From positions 1 through 61,109 of the forward strand of contig JAAUPI010000003.1 in NCBI GenBank assembly GCA_012035135.1: DNA of 61,109 bases, read 5' to 3'. Source of the stretch: Microcoleus sp. CSU_2_2 (lineage in GTDB: Bacteria > Cyanobacteriota > Cyanobacteriia > Cyanobacteriales > Microcoleaceae). Shown here one piece after another: positions 17,703 through 27,840 of this stretch. The translations under genes and the position numbers were made by a program. Each line of letters opens with the position of its first letter. The stretch's first letter is position 1. The notes under the pieces were generated by a model. That model did no database searches. It saw nothing but the letters and a program-made list of their open reading frames with translations, and was not told where the DNA came from.

Positions 17703-20700
17703 ATGATTGATGTTGGTTCCTTAGTTCGATCGCCCAAAAACGATTTGGGAGTCGGAAAAGTGCTTGAAGTATCCCGTACTGATGCGCTAATTGAATATTT
17801 TTGTTCCGTCAAACATCGCATTCAGAAAACTGTACCCCTAAGCCTGCTTCAAGAAGCCAGACTTCAGCGCCAAACCCGATGCTACCTCTGGACAGAAAGC
17901 GAACAGCGTTGGATAATCGGTCGAGTTTTTGACTGGGATGAAGATAACTTATATTATCAAATTGACCTCCCCGACAGCCAAACCGTACAGGCTGATGAAA
18001 CGGATATTTACGTTCGTTGCAATATCCCGATCGCCGATCCGATCGAAATTTTAGCAGTCAAAGGTCAAGAAACTCCATATTTTCACGATCGCCGCCTCGC
18101 ATTCGTTCAATTTGCGATCGCCGGGCGGGCCGTCAGCCGCGGTATGACTGGTTTAATTTCTGCTAACATCGAACTTTATCCCCACCAAGTAGAAGTCGTG
18201 CGGCGCGTTCTGGAAGACCCAATCGGACGCTATTTATTAGCAGACGAAGCTGGACTGGGAAAAACTGTTGAAGCCGGGACAATTCTCCGCCAATATCTCC
18301 TTGACGAACCCAACGGGCGCGCTGTAGTTATCGTTCAGAAATACCAACTAGAACAGTGGCGTCAAGAATTAGAAAATAAATTCTATTTGTCTCATTTTGC
18401 TGACCGAGTGCAGCTTGTTTCTATTAACAATATCAATCAAGTTAGCCGCAATGCTAATATCAATTTTCTGATTGTCGATGAAGCGCACCACATCGCTGCA
18501 ATGGCACATTCGAGCGATCGCAGTGCGCAGCAGTGCTTTGAAATCTGCGAAATTCTCGCTCACAAAACCAAACATTTATTGTTATTATCGGCGATGCCTG
18601 TTTTGGGATACGAGCCGGATTTTCTGACGATGCTGCACTTACTAGACCCGACAACTTACCGTCTTGATGACCTGGAAAATTTCAAAGAACGGGTACGAAA
18701 TTGTCAGGAAATCGGACGCGTTTTGCTGACTCTTAAAGAAGGAGTAAAACCTGCTGTTTTGAAAACACAAATCGGTCAACTCCGCACTCTTTTGGCAAAA
18801 GACGATTATTTAATCGGGCTGACAAATGAGTTAGAAAGTTGTTTGAAAACTAAAGAAACAACAGAACGCGATCGCATTATCAAAACTATTCGCACTCATG
18901 TTAGCGATACCTACCGCCTGCACCGTCGCATCCTTCGCAACCGCCGGGATGCAGTAGAAGATGTCATTTTCGATCGCGATTCGATGCCCAAAGCCGAGTA
19001 CGATCTGAATGACGAACAGTGGGCGGAAATTCACAGCCTCCTCGATAATTGGCGGACTGTCGCTCCTAAATCGATCGAATATCAGAGCATTTTTCTGCTG
19101 TTTTTGGGCGCTTCCGGTACTTGGCTGCATATTTTGGAATTGGTTGTCAAAGCTCGCTTAGAGCGCAAATCTACTGCGGAACTCGATCGCGAATTGGAGA
19201 AAGAAGAGATCGGAATTTTGACCAAAACTGCGCTGTTTCCAGAAGAAAGCGCGATCTTGGAATCTTTGCTCAAAACCCTGGAAAAGCCGCAGGAAGGCGC
19301 CGACAGGCTGAGTTTGTTGAGAATCGTCATTATCCAATTTCTAGCCGTTGCTTTGAAGATTCCGCCGGAGTATCGCAACAAAACTAGCGATTTGTTGTCA
19401 AGAATTCAACAGCAAATTAAAAGACCGATTCCGGGCGATAAATTCCCCAAAATTGTGATCTTTACCAGTTTTACAGGAACTTGTAAAGCCATTGCAGAAA
19501 GTTTAGCTAAGATTTTGGGTAAAAATGCGATCGCCAGTCATGAAACTGCAATTTAGCCTCAGATGCAGAGGCGAATCTGAAGCGGTTTAAGACTCAGCCG
19601 AATTGCTTTATCTTAGTTTGCGATCGATCGGCAGAATCAGGGCTGAATCTACAATTTGCCGATTGGTTCATTCATTTCGATTTGCCGTGGTCTCCCAACC
19701 AATTAGAACAAAGATTGAGCAGAGTCGATCGCATAGGCAGCAAAATGGGAGTGCAGTTTTGTTTGTTTGCAGGCCCGGATTTGCCGGAAAGTTTCCATGA
19801 AGCTTGGTTTCAAGTTTTAAAAGATGGATTTGGCATCTTCAACAAATCTATTGCTAGCCTTCAGTTTTACGTTGAGGAAAAACTTCCTAAACTTGCAGAA
19901 AAGTTGTTTTCTGGGGGAGCAAAGGCACTGTCCAGCGAACTGGAATCGATTAAGCATGAAATAGAAGCTGAGAAAGTCAAAATTGACGAACAGTACGTCC
20001 TCGATGAAATTGATATTCTGGAAGAAAGCGCTTCTCAGTATTTTGAATCCCTCGATGATTGCGATGCTAAGCATAAAGAAATGCAGCGGGCGGCGGAAGG
20101 TTGGATCTGTCAAGCTCTCAATTTCAAACAAATCGAACATCCGAGTATATCGGGGTTACTCCGCTATCAACCTAGTCAAAAAACTTTGATTCCATCGAAC
20201 GATTTGAGAACGAGATTGATTCCGTATTGTCAGCAGTATGGTAGTTACAACCGCCGCATTTCTCATCAGAATGCGGATGTCGTTCTTTACCGCATTGGTG
20301 AAGGATTGATCGATGCACTGAGTTCTTATATTCGCTGGGACGATCGGGGTCAAGCTTTTGCATTGTGGCGTTACGATGAAAGTTGGGATGCTGGGGAAGG
20401 GATGGAGTGGTTCGGGTTGCAATTTAATTATTCGATCGAGACTGATTTGCAGCCAGTCGAGCAAGTTTTGAAGTCAGAAAATATCGAAAATTACAACTTA
20501 AAAGCTTTGCAGCGGCGGGCTGATGCTTTGTTTCCTCCGGTTTTTGAAACTGTGTTTGTAGATGCTCGCAGCGAACCGATGTTGTTGGTTGAAGATGAGG
20601 AACTTCTGAATATTTTGCAGCGCGCTTATAAGGGGAAAGGTGGCCCGAATCGGGATTACAATTTGTCTAAAAATCGCACCTCGATTATCGATAAGTTTGT

Positions 20701-21037
20701 GGAACCGCAGGATTGGGATGATTTTTGCCAAAGGGGGCGGCTGATATCGGAAAAATTGCTGCGGAGTCGATCGGCTTTTGTCCAAATGTGCGATAAATCG
20801 GCGGTGAGTGCTGCAATTCAACTGGAAAACCGGGTGAATCAATTACAATTGCGATTGAATAGACTTTCTGTTGCGGAACAGCTTTTAGATTCTGTATTGG
20901 CGGCGGAAATTAGCACGGAAAGTGTGTTGAGTCAAGCGATTTTATCGGGAATTCGTCAGCCCCGCATCACTCTGGAATCTGTTGGATTTATTGTGATTTC
21001 TGGGCGTCCTCCTATCAAATCGGAGGATGAGGGATAA
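17703..21037 (+). pseudogene. DpdE-like SNF2/helicase-family gene, split by a frameshift
   Basis: Frame one (17703-19556) encodes an N-terminal accessory region (MIDVGSLVRSP, LGVGKVLEVS) and a helicase core with DEAGLGKTVEAGTIL (Walker A, about residue 180) and DEAHH (about 260). It ends HETAI-stop at 19554-19556. A second frame continues from about 19556 with SDAEANLKRF, CDRSAESGLNLQFADWFI and QLEQRLSRVDRIGS (helicase motifs V and VI), to 21037. A -1 shift between 19541 and 19556 restores one protein of about 1110 residues. Layout and N-terminus match my memory of DpdE, the SNF2 component of the 7-deazaguanine DNA-modification/restriction system. No other dpd gene is present. A generic SNF2 helicase is the alternative. 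The site lacks a slippery heptamer, so loss of function or a sequencing error is likelier than programmed frameshifting. Confidence 0.65.
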
Positions 21038-21084
21038 GTCTAGGTACAAATAAACATATAGCACTTCTGTGCAAAATGAGGTAT

Positions 21085-21160
21085 GCTTGGTAGTTGGTAA
21101 TGGGTAATGGTTAATGGGTAATGGGTAATGGGTAATGGGTAATTGGTAAAAGGCTATAAT
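21085..21160. repeat. STRR: GGGTAAT tandem array
   Basis: About eight near-perfect GGTAATG/GGGTAAT heptamers sit 20-90 bp upstream of the small TPR gene. Confidence 0.88.
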
Positions 21161-21177
21161 ACCACAAATATTTCTCT

Positions 21178-21648
21178 ATGGAACTCACCAATTTTATTGC
21201 TTGGTCTGCGATCGTTGTCACTGCCCTGGGAATTGGCTTGGGGACAATGACTTGGGCTTATGTTGGCAAGGGCAGTATTGCTGTGCTGTTTAAAGAACCG
21301 ATTTTAAATTCCCCAGAATTTCCAGCTACCGATGTCGGAAGCAAAGCATCGGTTTATTTTCAACAGGGAATTGAAGCTTATCAGTTAGGAAATTACCGCC
21401 AAGCCAAAGATAAATTTAGCAGCGCTTTACAACTAATTTCAACTTTAGCAGAAGCTTACCACAATCGCGGTTTGGCCGTAGCGAATTTGCGATCGGATGA
21501 CGAAGCTGTTGCAGATTTGATCCGTGCTAGCGAATTCTACCAACAGCAGGGAAATGGAGAGGCGATCGTCCTCGTCAAACAAAATCTTGAAGCCTTGAAG
21601 CAGCGCAAACTGGAGCGAGAAAAGCAAAAAGCAATAACGACAGGTTAA
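21178..21648 (+). CDS. Membrane-anchored TPR protein
   Basis: 156 residues. One N-terminal transmembrane helix (about 6-28) is followed by roughly two TPR units: YFQQGIEAYQLGNYRQAKDK and AEAYHNRGLAVANLRSDDEA. The charged tail ends in KLEREKQK. Probably a membrane-bound protein-interaction module; the partner is unknown. No clear Shine-Dalgarno precedes the ATG at 21178. Confidence 0.75.
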   Translation: MELTNFIAWSAIVVTALGIGLGTMTWAYVGKGSIAVLFKEPILNSPEFPATDVGSKASVYFQQGIEAYQLGNYRQAKDKFSSALQLISTLAEAYHNRGLAVANLRSDDEAVADLIRASEFYQQQGNGEAIVLVKQNLEALKQRKLEREKQKAITTG

Positions 21649-21846
21649 ACAGTTGACAGCTTGCAGTGAGCTTGCCGAACTGTTGACCCTTCGACTACGC
21701 GAGCGGGCAGGCAGTTGATAGTGAATAATGAACAGCAAAAACCTAAATTATTCATAAAAACAGAGAAACCCGGTTTCTTTGAGAAACTGGGTTTCGGAGA
21801 GGCTACAAATTTTATAATAATCAAAACTTCATATTTATGCTGAAAT
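21649..21846. repeat. Repeat-filled gap
   Basis: No gene seen. It contains TTGACAG units, the reverse copy of the GTAGTCGAAGGGTCAAC segment of 4780-4800, and a GAAACCCGGTTTC...GAAACTGGGTTTC inverted repeat near 21764-21796. Confidence 0.75.
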
Positions 21847-22173
21847 TTAAACTTGTCTGGCATCTTCTATTCGATCGATTTTAGCAATCAGCATTTCTTT
21901 AGTAAGAGCCACAACTCGATCGTTAGTAATGGGGTCGTAAGCTTCCCATTCTGAACTCACTTCACGATCCTGCCATAAAAACCATTCCCGATAAATTTCG
22001 CCCTCATCAATATCACCGCACAGGGGAAGCCAATCATCCCCAGCCACAGCCTCAAAATTTCCACCTATCAAATCAAACCAAGCCGCAGCAATACAAGATT
22101 CAATAGCATTTTTATCGACATCAACTGTATTAGAATGTAGGGAAGTTTCCGGGAAGCAAAGAGTAGATTTCAT
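21847..22173 (-). CDS. Hypothetical protein
   Basis: 108 residues, acidic and Trp-rich (AAWFDLIGGNFEAVAGDDWLP, split by IDEGEIYREWFLWQDREV). No motif recognised. Sensible amino-acid composition and an ATG at 22171-22173 support a real gene, but no ribosome site or neighbour gives a clue to function. The 430 bp upstream are noncoding and contain the GGACACGGCA-type palindrome at 22441-22461. Confidence 0.55.
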   Translation of the reverse strand: MKSTLCFPETSLHSNTVDVDKNAIESCIAAAWFDLIGGNFEAVAGDDWLPLCGDIDEGEIYREWFLWQDREVSSEWEAYDPITNDRVVALTKEMLIAKIDRIEDARQV

Positions 22174-22604
22174 AGGTAGTTCCTGAATGTCATACTATTA
22201 CTTTATAAAAATTCAGCAGCCGCAGTGATAGTAGAATGACACTATCCCAACCTCCACAGTTCCCAAACAGTTCCCACATCGATCGACCCTGACAGTCGAT
22301 CGAACTCAAGCGTCCGCGCTGTATAACTTGATCGCACTTTTGCACTAACTCCCAGCAGAGGATAAATTTAGCCAATTTGCAAACTGGCACAGCAACCCTA
22401 TTTGCAGGATATTGCTGGCGAACATTTTTGGTGCGAGTAAGGACACGGCATTGCCGTTTCCCTGCAAACGCTACTTTTCACGCATTGATATTACTGGGTA
22501 AATTTCATAATTTCAGCACATTTTGTGTGATACAATTTTTAGCAACATAAATTGCCGATCAAGAGCGCAGTTAAGCAATTAAAATAATATAGATATAGTT
22601 AATC

Positions 22605-23435
22605 ATGTTAGAACTTCACTGCCACACAACTTATTCCGACGGTACTCTCACCCCTACGGAACTCGCAGCCGCTGCCGCTGCATCAGGCATTCGCGCTTTA
22701 GCAATCACCGATCACGATACCGTGTCAGGCTGGGACGAAGCCTTCGCGGCCGCCGATTTGTACAATATAGAAATAATACCCGGACTCGAACTCAGTACCG
22801 TGCACAACGGTCGATCGCTCCATATTTTAGGTTTTTATCCCGATGCCGATAAAATTCGCGACCCCTTAAATTTGCGCTTGGAAGGCAGGTTTCGCCGATC
22901 GCAAGAAATGGTAGAAAAATTAACAGCAATGGGATACCCGATCGAACTCCCAAAAACCGGAAGTCCAGGAATGGCACCGGGACGGCCTCACATAGCCTCT
23001 GCATTGGTAAAAGCAGGTTACGCAACATCATCTCGCGAAGCATTCGATCGCTGGCTAGGAGACAACGGTCCCGCTTACGTGCATTACGAAAAATTCTCGA
23101 TCGTAGAAGGCATTGATTTGCTGCACAGTTGCGGTGCAGTACCCGTTTGGGCTCACCCTTATTTGTTTCGTGGCGGAGTTGTGGAAGAAGTATTAAAAGA
23201 GTTGGTAAATGCTGGTTTAATGGGAATTGAAGTTTACCATCCCAGCCACAGTTCCAGCCAAATCCAAAAGTTGAAAAATTTGTGTCTTCAGTACGGTTTG
23301 TTGGCCACTGGTGGCAGCGACTATCACGGTCCCGATCCTCAAAATAAAGGCACCGAAAGCACGCAGCTCAATATGCTGCATTTGCCGTTAGAATTGCTCG
23401 AACCAATTAAACTTGCGGCTGCAAGTTTGAATTAA
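22605..23435 (+). CDS. PHP-domain phosphoesterase (YciV/TrpH-like)
   Basis: 276 residues. The N-terminal PHP motif is LELHCHTTYSDGTL (HxH and Asp), followed by ITDHDTVSG, GLELSTVHNG, WAHPYL and GGSDYHGPDPQNKG, giving the usual multi-metal site. Related bacterial enzymes are 3',5'-nucleoside bisphosphate phosphatases or 5'-3' RNA exonucleases (RNase AM type). Full family length. Transcribed alone. Confidence 0.88.
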   Translation: MLELHCHTTYSDGTLTPTELAAAAAASGIRALAITDHDTVSGWDEAFAAADLYNIEIIPGLELSTVHNGRSLHILGFYPDADKIRDPLNLRLEGRFRRSQEMVEKLTAMGYPIELPKTGSPGMAPGRPHIASALVKAGYATSSREAFDRWLGDNGPAYVHYEKFSIVEGIDLLHSCGAVPVWAHPYLFRGGVVEEVLKELVNAGLMGIEVYHPSHSSSQIQKLKNLCLQYGLLATGGSDYHGPDPQNKGTESTQLNMLHLPLELLEPIKLAAASLN

Positions 23436-23475
23436 CTGATTAAGTATGACTAAGTTTAGTAAAGTTTTTGGCTAT

Positions 23476-23763
23476 TTAGTCCAACTCTTCTCTATTTAAG
23501 TAGTATAAAAGCCCAACTAATCCCCCTATCAGGACAGCAGATCCTATCATAAGAACAGCTAATACTTTTAAACCAGATGAGTATACCATCAGAATTAAGC
23601 CAGCATAAGGAGTTCCCAGCATAATAATACTCCCTAGAGTTTTTAACGGCGTCCACTTAACCTTGAGCGTCTTAGTATCGTAGGATTTACCAGTCAGTGT
23701 ATAGTGGTCTTTAGCTGATCCTAAAGGTTTTAGAGGCGGTACTATGGGTTTTTGACGAGGCAT
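23476..23763 (-). CDS. Small two-helix membrane protein
   Basis: 95 residues. A basic, Pro-rich N-terminus (PRQKPIVPPLKPLGSAKDHY) precedes two hydrophobic helices (about 45-63 and 65-88) and a short acidic end. It resembles conserved cyanobacterial hypothetical proteins with this order, but I cannot name a family. It lies just downstream of the glycosyltransferase locus on the same strand, 79 bp after its last gene. Confidence 0.6.
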   Translation of the reverse strand: MPRQKPIVPPLKPLGSAKDHYTLTGKSYDTKTLKVKWTPLKTLGSIIMLGTPYAGLILMVYSSGLKVLAVLMIGSAVLIGGLVGLLYYLNREELD

Positions 23764-23842
23764 ACTATTTTATTGATATTCGGTGACTAATTGTTTCAGT
23801 TAAATTGCCGTTCAATCCGGGTTGAATTTGGAGAAAATTGAG

Positions 23843-26398
23843 TCAGTATTTTTCGAGAAGTATAGACTGTAAATTTGCGAAAAACTTGTGAGGAGAGCAT
23901 TCTGTTTCAACTCGTTTAAGGGCTTTGTTCCTAATGTGATTCCAAAGTTCACTATCCTGATAGAGCCTAATACACTGTGTAGCAAAAGTCTCTGCACAGT
24001 CAGCAACCAGTAACTCAGACTCATTTTTCCATCCTAGCTGTTTTGCAATAATTGATGTCGTTACGATCGGCAAACCGCGAGCTGCTGCTTCATGAATTTT
24101 ATGGGGAATTCCCGCTGCAAATCGCGTGGGAGCGACAAATAAACGAGATTCGTTATACAAGTTAGTCAAATCATCTATCCGACCTAGCATTTTTATTGAA
24201 TCATTCCCTAATTTATGAATTTGCTGCTTGAGTTCCCCAACTGTATTAGTACCCGCAATCAGCAAATTGACATCTTGACCTAGCTTGGCTTGTATAACCT
24301 TAAAAATGGCTTTACTTAGCCACAGTACAGAGTCTGCATTAGGAGAATTTAGGTTATAGATAGAACCAACAAACAGAAGATTATGACGTTCAGAAAAACT
24401 ATTAGGTGTAGGAGAGCTAGGAATAGAGTGTCCGAGCAAGCTTACTGTTTTATATCCATATTCGATAAATTGCTGTTGCTCTTGTTGAGAAACAGCAATA
24501 ATACAGTGACTTTTTTCCGCTAATTTTAATTCTCGATCGAGTTCAATTTTGACGTTCTCAACTGTTACAGGGTTGCCTTGCAGTCGTCGTTCCTCCAATT
24601 CTCTATGACAGAAAATAGCTTCAGCATCATAAATAATCTTTGTCTGGTCTAGTAAAGTTTCCTTTGACAAAATTAAGTGGAAATGTTTCATATTATGAGG
24701 GCGACTGACGAAGACAATATCATAATATCCCTTTCTTTCCCTCAAAAAATCTTCTAGTAATAGTAAATGATAACCTCTCATTACTTCTACTTCTGTACTA
24801 ATGTCTGCATAAATGCTTGTCCAATCTTCTGTACAAGAAAGATCGGTCGGATATATCGTAACAGCATACCCCAACGCCACCATTCCGCAGAGGATGCTGT
24901 GACTGCGAGTATAACCTGAACCTAAGTAAGGATGCGGAACTCGATCGTCAATAAATAAGATGCGTCTGCGATTTTCCCTAGCATGAGAGCGAGCAAACAA
25001 AATGTTTTTGATCTCAGAAGCATATTGATGCTGAAACCAATCATGATGTTTTTCTCTCAAGATTTTTTGGTTTTGTTTCATCAACGCGATCGCGTGTTGG
25101 CTAGAACTTGAATGACTAGAACTAGCAAATTCATAGTGCAGAATCGCGACCTTAGGATTATAAATAATCTTTTTGCCTAATTTTTGCAGTCTGACACAAT
25201 AATCAGTCTCTTCATAGTAAGCAGGTTGATAATCTTCATCAAAACCACCCATTTCTAAAAATAGTTCTCGTCGGGTTAACAAGAACGCAGCCGAACAATA
25301 ATCAACAGAACGTTGAAACATATACTGGGGTGCTGTAGGAGAATCTCCGCGTCCATAACCGATGCAAGAGCCATCTTTCCAAATCATACTTCCGGCTTCT
25401 TGCAAAGTTCCATCAGGGAGTATTAATTTACCGCCAACAGCACCGATATCATCTGAGGATTTGAGGGTGTTTACAGCGAAAGTAATGCTATCGCCTAAGA
25501 TTTGAGTGTCATTATTTAAGAATAATAAATAATCCCCCTCTGCAACTTGGCTACTTTGATTACACGCGAGCAGATAATGAAGATTTTTGTCATTTAATAT
25601 AATTTTAGCACCTTTGATACGTTGCAGTAGTTGGTGAGTAGTATCGGCGGAATTGTTATCAACCAGAATCACCTCAAAAGCTTTAAAAGGATTTCTGAGT
25701 AAGGAATACAGACAGCTAAGGGTTAATTCAGCACGGTTATGGAGGATGATAACAATACTGACTTCTGGTTTTTTTGTGCTTGTAAAGTCAATCTGCGACC
25801 CTGAACTTAAAAAGCTATCTAAAGTAATTTCGTTGATAGTATCTAATGATTGCTTGGCTTGCTCTAAGTTTATTTTGTGAGCATAATCTGGCTGGAAAGT
25901 GTGCGTGCTTTTTAATTGATTTTTTCCAGGCTGAGGGAGGATACCTTCTAATAAGATAGCTGCTTCGAGATGTTCTGGCTGCAATTGCAAGACTTTTTGA
26001 TAAGCGACGATTGCCCGATCTAAGCGTCCTTTTTTAGCCAGTGCTTTTCCCAATCCAAAGTAGAACTCAGCATGATTAGGACAAATTTCTAAAGCTTGGT
26101 AGTAGTTTTGCAGATCGTCAGGATTTTGCTCAATTTTTTGTTGATAAAAAGTCAGCAAAGTAGTGCGATCTGATTGTGCTTGTTTTTGCAAAGCACCTGC
26201 AATTTTTTGATAAATGGAAGGCAGGTTAGGGTCAAGCTCAAAAGCTTTTTGGTAGGAAGCGATCGCTTCTTTCCATTTTCCCACACTTGTCAACTTTTCT
26301 GCATTTTTGTAGTGAATCTTAGCTAGATCTGGGTTGATTTCAAGAGGATATAAATCTGTATTTTTCAATTCTTTTTCCTGTAATATCTGGTAAATCAT
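23843..26398 (-). CDS. TPR-GT2-GT4 fused glycosyltransferase
   Basis: 851 residues. TPR units occupy about 20-150 (ASYQKAFELDPNLPSIYQKI, AEFYFGLGKALAKKGRLDRA). A GT2 domain spans about 215-440, with VSIVIILHNRAELTLSCLYS, the acidic LFLNNDTQIL (DxD-like) and GGFDEDYQPAYYEETDYC. A second, GT-B-like module begins at RRRILFIDDRVPHPYLGSGY and ends with LFVAPTRFAAGIPHKIHEAA. The ATG at 26396-26398 overlaps the TGA of the upstream gene (ATGA), so this start is preferred over an extension to 26428. The product should transfer two sugar types onto a bound protein or glycan. Last gene of the glycosylation locus. Confidence 0.85.
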   Translation of the reverse strand: MIYQILQEKELKNTDLYPLEINPDLAKIHYKNAEKLTSVGKWKEAIASYQKAFELDPNLPSIYQKIAGALQKQAQSDRTTLLTFYQQKIEQNPDDLQNYYQALEICPNHAEFYFGLGKALAKKGRLDRAIVAYQKVLQLQPEHLEAAILLEGILPQPGKNQLKSTHTFQPDYAHKINLEQAKQSLDTINEITLDSFLSSGSQIDFTSTKKPEVSIVIILHNRAELTLSCLYSLLRNPFKAFEVILVDNNSADTTHQLLQRIKGAKIILNDKNLHYLLACNQSSQVAEGDYLLFLNNDTQILGDSITFAVNTLKSSDDIGAVGGKLILPDGTLQEAGSMIWKDGSCIGYGRGDSPTAPQYMFQRSVDYCSAAFLLTRRELFLEMGGFDEDYQPAYYEETDYCVRLQKLGKKIIYNPKVAILHYEFASSSHSSSSQHAIALMKQNQKILREKHHDWFQHQYASEIKNILFARSHARENRRRILFIDDRVPHPYLGSGYTRSHSILCGMVALGYAVTIYPTDLSCTEDWTSIYADISTEVEVMRGYHLLLLEDFLRERKGYYDIVFVSRPHNMKHFHLILSKETLLDQTKIIYDAEAIFCHRELEERRLQGNPVTVENVKIELDRELKLAEKSHCIIAVSQQEQQQFIEYGYKTVSLLGHSIPSSPTPNSFSERHNLLFVGSIYNLNSPNADSVLWLSKAIFKVIQAKLGQDVNLLIAGTNTVGELKQQIHKLGNDSIKMLGRIDDLTNLYNESRLFVAPTRFAAGIPHKIHEAAARGLPIVTTSIIAKQLGWKNESELLVADCAETFATQCIRLYQDSELWNHIRNKALKRVETECSPHKFFANLQSILLEKY

Positions 26399-27369
26399 GT
26401 TCTGAATAGTGATAATACTTCCTGCCACTGAGCGATAAATTGATCGATGTGAAATACCTTTTGTGCCATCTTTTTTGCATTTTTACCTACTCGGCGTACT
26501 TCATCAGGATTTTGAGATAAAAACTCCAGATATTCGTACAGTTCGTTCATATTGTTAGAAGCATAACCATTTTCACCATTGCGGATATACTCGCTCTCAC
26601 CGTGACAATTAGTAGTCACGACGACAATGCCGCACAACATCGCTTCAGTACGAGCTCTGGGGTTAGGGGAAGCATATGACGGACTGAACAAAATTGAGGA
26701 AGTAGCTAAAAAAGCTCGATACTTGTCAAAAGAGTTGAATTTGCAGTCGCGACCAATCCAATCAATTTTAATACCTGTTTTTTCCTCAAACTCAAATATC
26801 GCAGTGTTGTTGCGATATTCTTGATGAATTTTACTAAAAGCCTGATTGACTATAATATTAGCACGACCGTAATTAGTTTGTGGCCATTCTTCTGGACTCA
26901 TACCGTGACGAATGAAACGCGAGTTCTCAATTCCCCAAAGTTTATGAGCAGTGGAACTATTACAAACCATAAAATTATCGCCAATCAGTTCCTTCATTTG
27001 TTCTGACGAACACCCATCAACCATGTTGCATCCGTGATTAATAATAATCTTTGGTTTTTTGTAGCGATCGCGATAATCTAGAAATAGAAGTCGTTTGTCA
27101 AGTTCGTGCCAAGTCCACTGATCTACATGGAGAATCATTAGATCCGTTTCTCGAGCATCTATAGTATTAACAAATTCAACATTGTCTGGTACCGGTCTAT
27201 TATTTATATTCCAGCGTCGATGAGTATTTGAAAGCAAAACCATGTTTTGTGGGAGTTTACACAACTCATAATCGTGAGAAACGTGCCAGGGATATTTAAG
27301 AATATTAAGTTTATTAGAGAAAACGATACTTTCTGAAGAAGATGCTTTCACTGAAGTCAACTGTTTCAT
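26395..27369 (-). CDS. GT-B (GT4-like) glycosyltransferase
   Basis: 324 residues. The nucleotide-sugar half carries SYASPNPRARTEAMLCGIVV and the conserved acidic segment around ESEYIRNGENGY, typical of GT4/GT1 C-terminal domains. The N-terminal half contains VEFVNTIDARETDLMILHVD. The start is placed at the ATG at 27367-27369 (MKQLTSVKAS). The frame continues upstream, but those codons are encoded by the MITE-like insertion at 27405-27506. It shares a 4-bp overlap with the next gene downstream. Confidence 0.8.
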   Translation of the reverse strand: MKQLTSVKASSSESIVFSNKLNILKYPWHVSHDYELCKLPQNMVLLSNTHRRWNINNRPVPDNVEFVNTIDARETDLMILHVDQWTWHELDKRLLFLDYRDRYKKPKIIINHGCNMVDGCSSEQMKELIGDNFMVCNSSTAHKLWGIENSRFIRHGMSPEEWPQTNYGRANIIVNQAFSKIHQEYRNNTAIFEFEEKTGIKIDWIGRDCKFNSFDKYRAFLATSSILFSPSYASPNPRARTEAMLCGIVVVTTNCHGESEYIRNGENGYASNNMNELYEYLEFLSQNPDEVRRVGKNAKKMAQKVFHIDQFIAQWQEVLSLFRT

Positions 27370-27404
27370 ATTTTTTATTCTTGAATTGTTGTCAATGAGA
27401 GATG

Positions 27405-27506
27405 ATACCAAATCCGGGTTAAAAACTCCTTTATTGCCGAAGAAAGGGGAAGGGGAGAAATGAGCAACCGCGATCGAAAAGGGGGTGAGTAACCCAGATT
27501 TAGTAT
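27405..27506 (+). repeat. MITE-like element, short 102-bp variant
   Basis: Ends ATACCAAATCCGGGTT and AACCCAGATTTAGTAT form 16-bp terminal inverted repeats with two mismatches, matching the termini of the 148-bp elements. The interior is different and shorter. It lies between two genes of the glycosylation locus, 36 bp before the glycosyltransferase start. Confidence 0.85.
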
Positions 27507-27528
27507 GATTCAACTTGTAACTAGCCAA

Positions 27529-27786
27529 TTATGGACGGAGTGGTTGGAGTTGCTGGAGTTCCTTACAAACTTCTGTATATTTTTTATTGAGAACAGCCAA
27601 TTCCAATTTTAATTTCTTAGATAGCTCTTCTAGTTCGTCAGATTTTTCTTTTTGAACGGATAGAAGTGCTTTATAGCCAATAACTTCTGCTTCCGCATTA
27701 ATTATCTGCTTGTATGATTGAAGAATTTTACTTTTGAATTGTGGGTTTTGAGAAAAACCATTATTTGATTGTTGATTGGCAAGCAT
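27529..27786 (-). CDS. Small coiled-coil protein of the glycosylation locus
   Basis: 85 residues. The C-terminal half (KEKSDELEELSKKLKLELAV, then LNKKYTEVCKELQQL) shows heptads of hydrophobic residues, a clear coiled coil. The N-terminus is Asn/Gln-rich. No family recognised. Its place between methyltransferase and glycosyltransferase genes, same strand, suggests an accessory or oligomerization factor. This is inference. Confidence 0.65.
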   Translation of the reverse strand: MLANQQSNNGFSQNPQFKSKILQSYKQIINAEAEVIGYKALLSVQKEKSDELEELSKKLKLELAVLNKKYTEVCKELQQLQPLRP

Positions 27787-27840
27787 TTTTTTCTGACCTC
27801 GATAGCAATTTTATGAATCGTTACTCAGCTCTATTTTTGT

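Noticed and set aside
19541..19560. Programmed frameshift at the DpdE-like break
   Set aside because: GCA-ATT-TAG does not fit the X-XXY-YYZ slippery rule, and no strong stem follows nearby. Mutation or sequencing error is simpler.
22190..22390. 66-residue minus-strand ORF
   Set aside because: No family motif, no ribosome site, odd composition, and the DNA contains inverted-repeat segments. Treated as noncoding.
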